Origin: Gnetum montanum
Taxonomy: Eukaryota > Streptophyta > Gnetopsida > Gnetales > Gnetaceae
Reading direction: 5' to 3'
Assembly (NCBI GenBank): GCA_015680685.1
Contig: MNCI01004871.1
Span: 155,204-219,203 of the forward strand
DNA length: 64,000 nt
Numbering within the stretch: position 1 is the first letter of the stretch; each line of letters begins with the position of its first letter. Shown in pieces: positions 55,987 through 64,000 of this stretch. Position numbers and translations under genes: made by a program. The notes beneath the pieces were generated by a model. That model did not search any database and was not told the DNA's origin. It saw only the letters and a program-made list of their open reading frames with translations.

Positions 55987-56915
55987 TGATGAGTCATCAT
56001 TAGTTGGCTACATGAATGAGGCCTCATCGAAGCAGTCGACCGTGTTAACAAGGCCCCATCGATGCATCTCACCTTGCATCAATGAGGCCCTGTTAATGCA
56101 GTGTCTATCTATCGCCTATAAATACGTGTCTTCTAGCTGCATTTATGACAATCTAGATTTTAGTAGCAGCAAAGCTATTGCATTTTTTTCATTCGAAAGT
56201 TAGAATTTTTTCCCTGAGTGCCTGCAGCAGCAGTCATTGAGTGTATGCATCTTTATTCAAGCATTGTTGTACCTGACCATGATGATGTGTGCAGCAATAA
56301 AGATGAGCTTTTTGATAAACCTTGCAGCACTTTGGATAGATTAGCTATTTTATTTATGCATTTAATGTTTTCAATAATTTGTTAATTGTTCTCAATTATT
56401 TCGTAAATATTTTCCAGTAATTGAGTTAATGAGATTATAGAGCTAGATAAATTAAATACATAAGTACGATCGCTTTGAGTGTAACACATATTTGCTTGGT
56501 AATCCCAGTAGCGTTATTGCTTGGTATGCCTAGTAGTGTAGGGCTTAGTTGCCTAGTAGTGGATATGTGGGTTCAGGATGTGTACGAAAAGTGGGAATGG
56601 ATACTTATGTTAGGATTAGTTAAATGCTAGTAAATTAGTTAATTTAGATTAGTTAATCAATTTACTTTTATCCATATTTGATCATTGATCTATAAAACAT
56701 AAAAAATGATATAAATTGAATGCCTCAATTACACTTAACCATACCAACGAATGTCACAAGTGTAATTGGAAATACAATGATTGACCTTAAGGCTAAATTC
56801 ACTTCCTAAAAGGCTAGTGCACTGGAAACAACGAAGTCTGCAAAATTCGACCAGATTGCGCGTGAACATTTTGTGATTCGTATGGTTGGGCATAGGGGTA
56901 CCTCGCTGCTCATCA
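55987..56915 (+). repeat. 3' LTR of element C
   Basis: 929 bp, TGATGAGTCATC...CTGCTCATCA, followed by TTTGG. Carries one more 'cctagtagtg' unit than the 5' LTR near 56530-56570. Confidence 0.92.
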
Positions 56916-56920
56916 TTTGG

Positions 56921-57957
56921 TGTAGGCTAACTTTCATCCATAGCTTGTCCATGTTGTGTATTTTATCATGTGGCTATATTTGATAGTTATGTAATGTTAG
57001 AGCCTAATACCTTTCAGATACAAATGTATTTTTATATGTGTTATTAATTTCACATTTGAAATTAAATTGCCTATTTAGCATCTCAATTTTTGCTTCTATT
57101 GTAAGTGTTAATTCTTTCCTTTGGTATTAGGAATTCATCCTATTTTTCCTTAGTGTACAAGTTAGGTTTAGAACACATGGGTCTATTATTGTCGTTTTAA
57201 TAATATTTTACATTTTTGTTGCATGTTTTTCTTACCCCGATGTGCCTATTTTATGGATGCCTATTACTTTGCATGATATATTTCCTTGGCATCCATTCAA
57301 TCTTTACTATGCAACATTTTAAGATTTTTTGCATTTTATATAATTATATAAGTAATGCCTTGCTAGCCTAAGCCTAGTTAGCAAGATAGTAAACAAAGCA
57401 AAATCATAAGCATCATCAAAAGTTTTATGTTCATACAATGCTAATTCTGGCTCATACTATTGAATTCATAAAATAATAACTTTTGCTAATACTATAATTT
57501 ATTACTATTGATATTTTGTGCATGTTAATTTGTTTAATATATCCTCTTAGACTACACAGACAGAGTAAAATATTAGTTTTAGTTTTATATTCCTTGATAG
57601 TTATTACAATGTATAATGTTGGCTATATGTCTTGGATGCACATACAATCAACTTATACACACACACACACACACACATTTGGGGTGGTGAGGGGTACAAA
57701 GGAGGGGTGTTGAAATTTATCATTTACCTCTAAGATATATAGTCAAATTAGAAAATATAGAACTCAATACTGCTCACTAGAATCAAACTTATAAGCTAGA
57801 GCTTTCAAATCAAGAGTCTTACCACTAAGCTAATACATCATTATTTATGGTAAAATTATATTGGATTCTAACACCTCTTCATATAGCTAATGTATACTTT
57901 GGTAGAACTTGGGTAGAACATAATAGTGTATTAGCATTTTTCTTAAGATAAAATTCT
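56921..57957. other. AT-rich intergenic sequence with SINE-like copy and CA microsatellite
   Basis: No gene recognised. It contains an (AC)n run at 57657-57679 and a SINE-like copy at 57700-57835, and ends at ATTCT (57953-57957), the presumed target duplication of element F. Confidence 0.5.
57700..57835 (-). mobile_element. tRNA-derived SINE-like copy
   Basis: Minus strand: TAGCTTAGTGGT (57832-57821) fits the pol III A box, and AAGTTTGATTCTAG (57790-57777) is a decayed B box about 30 bp further, the spacing of a tRNA gene. The body ends 'gactatatatcttagaggta', like the SINE copies near 14770 and 15110. Confidence 0.5.
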
Positions 57958-58910
57958 TGATGAGAGTAGTTACTCTAGCGGTTACTTTAGCAGTTATTCT
58001 AATTATTAGAGTGGTTACTCTAGCGGTTACTTTAGCAGTTATTCTAATTATTAGAGTGGTTAGTCTGGCGGTTACTCTAACAGTTATTCTAATTATTAGA
58101 GTGGTTACTCTAGCAGTTACTCTAGCAGTTATTCTAATTATTAGAGCTATTACTCTAATTATTAAAGTAGTTGCTCCCAAGTCTTTTAGTAGTTAAGTAG
58201 CGAAACTCTTGTAGTCAGTCTAAAAGTTAGAGTATTTTCCAAGTGCTTGCAGCAGGAGATCTAAGTGTGGACGAATCTTTATTCAAGCATTGTGTACTTG
58301 AGCACACCTTGTGTACTGCAATAAAGATGAGCTCTTTGATTCATCCTTACACCACTTGAGATTTTTTTTCTTACACATTTATTTTATTTTAGTTTCTTAT
58401 GCATTTATTTTATTTTATTTTATTTTATGCACTTTACATTTCTGTTATTAGCGCAACAATTCATTTTGATCGATTAAGCAAATCATTAAATTACACAAGC
58501 ACAACCACTTCGAGTATGCGTGTAATGCTTGGTAACCTAGTAACGATTAGCGTTTGGTAATCCTAGCAGTGTTGCATTGGTTTAGGATGTGTACGGCAAG
58601 TGGGAATGGATGTTGATGTTAGGATTAGAACTTAGTTAATGAGTAGCTAAGTTAAATTAGTCACTTAGTTACCTCTCTCCTTCCCTACTAGCGCAGGACA
58701 TAAAAACATAAAAGCTATAAAAATCATATGCCTCAAGCTTACTTAACCATACAATCATGACATACAGGTAAGCTTGGGAAGACAATGATCAACCAACTCA
58801 TCCTTGTTCCACAAGGGCACATAAGCACTAAGTTCTTGGAATTCGACTGTATCGTGCGTGAAATGCTCATGTTCGTATGGTTGAGCATAGGGGTACCTCA
58901 CCACTCATCA
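57958..58910 (+). repeat. 5' LTR of element F
   Basis: 953 bp, TGATGAGAGTAG...CCACTCATCA. After the U3 repeat comes the family region 'gcagcaggagatctaagtg ... aataaagatgagctc' and the common 3' end. No clear TATAAATA is visible. Confidence 0.88.
57962..58175 (+). repeat. 45-bp tandem repeat in U3 of LTR F
   Basis: About 4.5 units of 'gagtggttactctagcggtt...ttctaattatta'. Because 45 is divisible by three, both strands show open repetitive frames here that are not genes. The repeat takes the place of the palindrome arrays in the other LTRs. Confidence 0.9.
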
Positions 58911-58911
58911 T

Positions 58912-58929
58912 TAGCACCATTGCCAGGGA
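58912..58929 (+). other. Primer binding site, decayed tRNA-Asp type, element F
   Basis: TAGCACCATTGCCAGGGA matches the tRNA-Asp site with four transitions. Confidence 0.75.
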
Positions 58930-59046
58930 CTTAGTTGTTTGTGCCCTAACTAGAACATAGGAAATCATTCACATCATTAGAACAAACCATTAAGGTTGGT
59001 TGTGAAAATAATAAACAAGAGTACATTGCGCACTGAACAAACAAGT

Positions 59047-61540
59047 ATGTCTCCTTCTTCGTATGAAAGCACCTTACTGCCTAGGTCTGAAACAAGAAAT
59101 AGTCGGCGGCGTAATACACATGACATTGATCCACCAGTCCCTCAACAAGTTCGAGTGGTATATATTCATCCCAATGAGTATATACTAGACTTCACCTTTA
59201 TCCTCCATCAAGATGAAAAACTGCATTGGCGAGACGTAGAAGGTAACATAGTGTTACCTCTTGATCGTTTAGTCCCGAGCATGATTCTTCATGCTCTCAC
59301 ACGAATTGGCATGCCACACTTACATGCAGAATACGTTGTGCAAGACCATGAATTGAGAGAATACCATCCCATAGAGGCACAACGTTAAAGGGACTTGCAA
59401 TAGGAGAGACATCATAAGTCTTTGAAGGGTAAGTGGTCCCAGGATGCCCCACATGCCTTAAGCAAAAATGAGGGTGGTGAACCTACCTCAGGTAGTCAGC
59501 CACACAATGATGTTCCTCCCCTTTACTTTGTCCAAGGGGTTGTGTATTAGAACCTTCATTCCACTATTCATAACCTAGGTTCTGATACCCATGGGCACAA
59601 AGTGTCCGAAAAAGGAACACAGATACATGATAAAGGTGGACATTCTGATCGCAATCATGATCGAGGCCATGACCGTCAAAGAAAAGGTGGTAGACATCAT
59701 CATGGTGACAGTTCCCCTTCTTCTTTACCTTCATTATCTCCTTCACCCTCTCCTTCAATATCTGGATGTAGTCATAAAGAAAAAGACCATGGGGATAAAT
59801 GTAGGCAAAGTGGAAGTCATAGACGAAACAGTCATGAAAGGGGATGAGGGCACTCTAGAGAGTCATGACATAGAAGAAGGGAGATGCCATCATAGATGCC
59901 ATGGACGAGATGATCACGATGAACCCCTACTTGCTACTCGAAGTATGTATGTTAGACATAACTAAGGTTATTAGAATTTGAACAAGGCACCAGAAAGATA
60001 GTAGGATTAAGAAATTAGATATGAACAATATCCCATGATTTGAAGGGGGATACAACGCTGATCCTCAGAATCATTTACAAGAATTCCATGATGTGTGTGC
60101 CTTACAAAACATAGAGAATGAATGGAAAAGGCTTAATTTATTCCCACGAACACTAGTTAAAGAAGTGGAAAGCTGGTACCGGTCCTTAGAACCAAAATCT
60201 ATTTGTAGATGGAGTACTATGTTAGAATTAGTCAACGATAGGTACCAAATGTACTCTCGAGTGTCTAACTTGTGAAAGTAAATCCAAGGCTAGAAACAAG
60301 GAGGACATGAACCCTTGGATGCTACCATGAGATGATACTATGCACTGTTACATCGTTGTCCTAGCCATGGTTATTCACAAAGGGATCAACTGCGCCATCT
60401 CGTAGATGGGCTTAGCCATGAAACAAGAAGAACCCTTGGGACTTATGCCCAAGGAAGACTATCTGAGCTTAGGTTCCATCAAATCCAAAGACTGTTGAAG
60501 CAAGTTGCTAAGGAAGAAGGTGAGCTACGAAACATAGAAAGTGTAGAAGAGTATAACCAAGATCCTTCCCTCTGGAAGAGGGAAGTAAGATTTTGTGAGG
60601 ATGAAGAAGAGTCACCACTCGAAGAGATGGTGAATAGGAAAACTTTGCCTATCCAAAAGATGACATTAGAAGTTTCGGCAAAGGTAGACCAAATGTGGGA
60701 TTCCCTAGATAATAGATTTCAAACTATTCTTAAAATAGTAGAGGAGTCTAGAGAGCAAGGTAGTGATTACGAAAAAAGAAAAAAGAGAGAAGCTGAACAT
60801 GCACGTAGCAAGGGTAAGGGCAAAGTTGCCATCATTGAAGAGGTTGTGGATTCAGAAACAGACAATGAGAGTGGATGTAAGATATGTTAATATGACCATC
60901 CTAAGGGATGTTGCCCTGGAATCTCACATCTAAAGGAGTTTGGGGTGTATGCACTCAACCCACGATTGAACAAATGGCAAACACCTCGAAGGTTACCTTA
61001 CCCTTAAGGTAACCCAAGACAGTTCCACCAACCCTTAACATATTATCCTAGTGGAACTCCACCATAATTGATTGAGTAATATCAACAGTGGCAATGCCCA
61101 AAATCATGGGAATGCAACCACCAAGGCAACGGTATCCTTACCAGCAACCTGCCCCGTATGGATATTATGTGCAGCAGCCAATCTTCCCACATGACTCTAT
61201 TAGTCACATCACTTCTCAACCTCACTACCAAGCCCGCAAGTATTATGGAACTCCCTCTTCTAGAGGTGATATTCTACAAGCATATCATCCTTCTCATCCA
61301 ATCACATCTCTTCCACCAATAGCTCCACTACCACCTACTCCGGTGATGCAAGGTGAAATCCCTACCCAGTCGTAGCAACATAATGCCACGAGGGCTATTA
61401 ACTCTCAACCTACTGTTGGTTCCAACAACCATATGAAGAAAATATCTTTCTTTAGAATCAACAGTCCAACCAAGCCCTTGCAATCATAAGTGGTTGATTC
61501 TTTAGACACCTCAGTATCAATCAAAACTTTGGAGCCCCCT
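59047..61540 (+). pseudogene. Gag of element F
   Basis: ATG at 59047 opens MSPSSYESTLLPRSETRN; NIVLPLDRLVPSMIL follows. The basic tract HDRGHDRQRKGGRHHHGD is at 59640-59710. The capsid core (60040-60500) has NEWKRLNLFPRTLVKEVESWY, then the frame 60495-60890 leading to a zinc knuckle remnant near 60870-60920 and the Pro/Gln/Tyr-rich linker (61088-61370). Several frame changes and stops. Confidence 0.8.
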
Positions 61541-62345
61541 TCAACCTAATCACCACACTCAACGCATACGGTCATGCTAACACATGTTGTCACCGATTGG
61601 ATCAAAGCTAGCCACCTTCCTAGGAAATTCTCAATCCTGGGATTCCTCTAATATATGTAGAAATTGCTGGAAATGTGCCCTGCAAGGCTCTTTTGGATTC
61701 AAGTTCTAGTATCAACTTGATTTCTCAAGAAATGTACAAGGCTTGGAACCTGCCTCCATTGAAAAAGAGCAACATCCATCTAGAGTTGGCCAACTAGTCC
61801 ATCACTATCCCATTGGAACTGGTGCAAGACATTGTTACCACTGTTTGTGGGTGGTTGTACCCAGCTGACTTCCTAGTGATTTAGGTAAACAACAGTAAGG
61901 GGGACTTCCCAATCATAATGGGAAGAGCATGGCTAAGCACCATTGACGCATGCCTAGGAATCCATGATCTTTCCCTAGAAATATCAAAGGAAAATACATT
62001 CGAAAAGATTGCATATAGTGATACAGGATGTAATTGCATGCAGATGTCATGGTTTGTGCAAAGTTTAGCATTGCCTACATGCAATTAGTGTGCACAAGCG
62101 ATTAACATACAAAGATGCCTATATGTAGCAACCACACGACAGGAAGACACCCAGTGGTTGATAGCTGATCAAGAAAGTAGTTCACTCATATGCATAGAAC
62201 CAACTGAGGGTTTGACTTGTGCTTGCATCGATATTATAGACACATTAGAGCAAGTTTACTGCCAACTTCCAAGTCTTAACCTTGAAAATATGAATTGGGG
62301 GAAGTTGGAAATCCCTGAGAAATTTAAGTAAGAGCCCATCAAGCT
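61541..62345 (+). pseudogene. Protease of element F
   Basis: The active-site region is spread over two frames (ALLDSSS-like near 61690, two Gly/Ser changes). The GDFPIIMGRAW motif lies at 61898-61930. A deletion near 62010 joins 'gaaaagatt' to 'gcatatagtg', shortening the IEKKKVPC segment. Confidence 0.7.
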
Positions 62346-63870
62346 GAAATCATTGCCCACTGGTATGGAATACACATTCCTTAAAAATGGAAAACTGGTA
62401 ATTATCAACGCTAAGATTGCTCCTCAACAGAAAGAAGAACTGCTGAAAGTAATAAATAAATGGTCGAAAGCCTTCACTTGGTCATATCCTGAATTAACTA
62501 GAATAGATCCTAGGATACGCCAACATAGAATTTACACTAACCCCTCCATGAAGCCTCAAGGACAATCGTAGAGGCAATTGAACCCTAAGCTGAAGCAAGT
62601 AGTTAAGGAAGAAATCAAACAGCTTCTCAAGGTTCGGTTCATATACCCCATTGTTGATAGTGAATGGGTTAGTTATTGTGCCTAAAAAGGGAGGCAAATG
62701 AAGGGTGTGCATAGATTTCAGGCTACTAAATATGGCAACATTCAAAGATCACTTTCCATTGCCATTTGTCGACCAAGTCTTAGACACCATCATAGGGCAT
62801 CGCTATTACAGTTTTCTGGATGGATATGGTGAATATAACCCGATATAAATAGCCCCAGAAGACCAAGCCAAGACTACGTTCACCAATCCTTGGGGAATGT
62901 TCGCATACAAATAGATGTAGTTTGGCTTGTGCAATGCCCCTGCAACATTTCAACGACTAGTTCTAAGCATATTCCAATAGTAGATAGGGAATAGTGTGGA
63001 GGTCTTTATGGATGACTTCTCCACTTATGGAGAAAACTTTGATCAAGCCTTGGATCGGTTGGAGCAAGTGTTAAAAAGATGTGTAGAAACCAATTTGAGG
63101 TTCAAATGGTAGAAAATTTGTTTGATGATCCCAGAAGGCGTAGTGCTAGGACACAAAATCTCACACATAGGGATAGAGGTAGACCCCGAGAAAATCAAAA
63201 TTATCCAAGGAATTACCCATCAACTAGAAACTGTCAAAGATGTTTGGTCATTCCTTGGACATACTAGCTACTATAGGGGATTTATTGAGAACTTTTCAAA
63301 GGTTGCCAAACCATTGGTGGAATTAACAAAAAAGGATGTACCTTTCGAGTGGACCAAGGAATGTGAATTAGCTTTCCAAACTCTGAAACAGAAGTTAGTA
63401 GAAACACCCATTCTACAAGCTCCTGACTGGTCCAAACCATTCCATATCATGACTGACGCGTCCAACTATTCTTTAGGAGTCGTACTTACATAGTTAGATG
63501 ATCAAAAGAATCCTTATTACATCCACTGTGCAAGTGGAAGTATCACTGGTGCACAACTTAACTACACTACCATAGAGAAAGAATTAATGGTTGTAGTGTT
63601 TGTACTAGAAAATTTTAGACACAACCTATTGGGATATAAATTATATATACATACAGATCATTGTGCAATCCAGTTCCTCATGAATAAGCCAATGGTAAGT
63701 CCTCGTATCATACGATGACTTGTAATCTTACAAGAGTTTGATTTAACAATGGTCGATCACAAGGGCACTGAGAATGTAGTTGCTAATCATTTATCTTGGT
63801 TACGATGGAACAACAAAGAGGATGAGTATCCAATTTCTGATCATTTCCTTGATGAATTCCTCTTTGTTGG
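62346..63870 (+). pseudogene. Reverse transcriptase - RNase H of element F
   Basis: LKSLPTGMEYTFLKNGKL leads in. RT motifs include FRLLNMATFKDHFPLPFVDQ, FGLCNAPATFQR, an intact FMDD active site (63005-63016) and LGHKIS. RNase H starts MTDAS with its Asp intact (63455-63457), and continues to NHLSWLRWNNKEDE. Stops and frameshifts occur near 62570, 62660, 62700, 62848, 62912 and 63493. Confidence 0.88.
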
Positions 63871-64000
63871 TGTAGTGAGTAATCAATCACCCACAGAGAT
63901 AAATTGGTACAGTAGCATTCTTACCTATCTCCTCACCCAACAAACACCACAAGAGTTAAACCTTAAGAAGAAACAACAATTTCTTCACTGAGCCAAGTAC
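63871..64000 (+). pseudogene. Start of integrase of element F
   Basis: INWYSSILTYLLTQQTPQ corresponds to the RNase H-integrase linker of A (29200-29270). The window ends before the zinc-binding motif. Confidence 0.6.

Larger units (their letters stand above)
36040..56915 (+). mobile_element. Element C: large gypsy retrotransposon with accessory ORF, split by B
   Basis: LTRs at 36040-36945 and 55987-56915 share their U3 motif type and are flanked by perfect TTTGG duplications, which shows they belong to one insertion. After removal of nested B and one CAGAG copy the element is about 13.3 kb. Order: primer site, gag, protease, RT-RNase H, integrase, 2.1-kb spacer, accessory ORF, polypurine tract, 3' LTR. 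The layout matches Athila-type elements that carry an extra ORF where env would be. All frames are heavily decayed, more than in A. Confidence 0.93.
57958..64000 (+). mobile_element. Element F: 5' part of a gag-pol gypsy retrotransposon
   Basis: LTR, tRNA-Asp-type primer site, gag, protease, RT and RNase H in order, running off the window before integrase is complete. It has the same family backbone as A and C but a unique 45-bp repeat in U3. It keeps the RT FMDD box and the RNase H first Asp that A and C have lost. The 3' end and target duplication cannot be seen. Confidence 0.9.

Noticed and set aside
57657-57679. CA microsatellite as a signal
   Set aside because: Ordinary dinucleotide repeat; similar runs occur in the 3' UTRs of A, B and H.
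57957-58196. Hydrophobic repetitive frames open on both strands
   Set aside because: They are produced by a 45-bp tandem repeat (a multiple of three) in the U3 of LTR F. Openness on both strands without a start context argues against a gene.

Overview
This window is plant nuclear DNA from a repeat-rich, probably heterochromatic region. The evidence is a dense nest of LTR retrotransposons: one Ty1/copia remnant and several large Ty3/gypsy elements whose reverse transcriptase, integrase and tRNA-Asp primer sites look like the plant Athila/Tat group, plus tRNA-derived SINE-like copies. There is no prokaryotic gene organisation. The species cannot be told from the sequence. I name the elements A, B, C, E, F, G and H here for convenience.

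Layout. 1-6343: the 3' part of gypsy element E (internal spacer, a well preserved accessory ORF with a long coiled coil, polypurine tract, 3' LTR), interrupted by a 5'-truncated copia element on the minus strand (252-3187). 7112-11785: element G, a complete gag-only gypsy element (target duplication AAGCT, tRNA-iMet primer site) that carries a long acidic ORF instead of pol. 11791-16240: AT-rich sequence without LTR elements, with one plausible small host gene (12448-12786, minus) and two SINE-like copies in inverted orientation.

16241-33788: a minus-strand tandem array (LTR - gag-pro internal region - LTR - truncated 3' end of a further copy). The non-autonomous member is H (16241-23131). 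The 3' untranslated part of the further copy is split by A (23409-33299, plus, target duplication ATAAG), a gag-pro-RT-RH-IN element of about 9.9 kb. 34195-34690 is an older 3'-UTR fragment.

36040-56915: element C (plus, target duplication TTTGG), about 13.3 kb once the nested element is removed. It has gag, protease, RT-RNase H, integrase, a long spacer and then a decayed version of the accessory ORF seen in E. Element B (42589-50144, minus, target duplication CAGAG) is inserted exactly at the codon for the catalytic glutamate of C's integrase. B, like H, is a gag-pro element that has lost all of pol at the same junction. 57958-64000: the 5' two thirds of element F, cut by the window end.

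The gypsy elements A, B, C, E, F and H share one LTR backbone, tRNA-Asp-type primer sites and a conserved polypurine tract (CATGGGGGTA just before TGATG). Their short U3 regions differ: A, B, E and H carry 3-8 copies of a GATATCG palindrome, C carries a GAGGCC-type motif, and F carries a 45-bp tandem repeat. A-like autonomous elements could have supplied RT and integrase in trans to B and H. Every pol copy seen is now broken by stop codons and frameshifts, so nothing here looks active. The points most worth a second look are the accessory ORF, the U3 repeat swapping, the gag-pro subfamily with a fixed deletion, and a conserved hairpin, second polypurine tract and 60-bp intron-like block in the 3' UTR.
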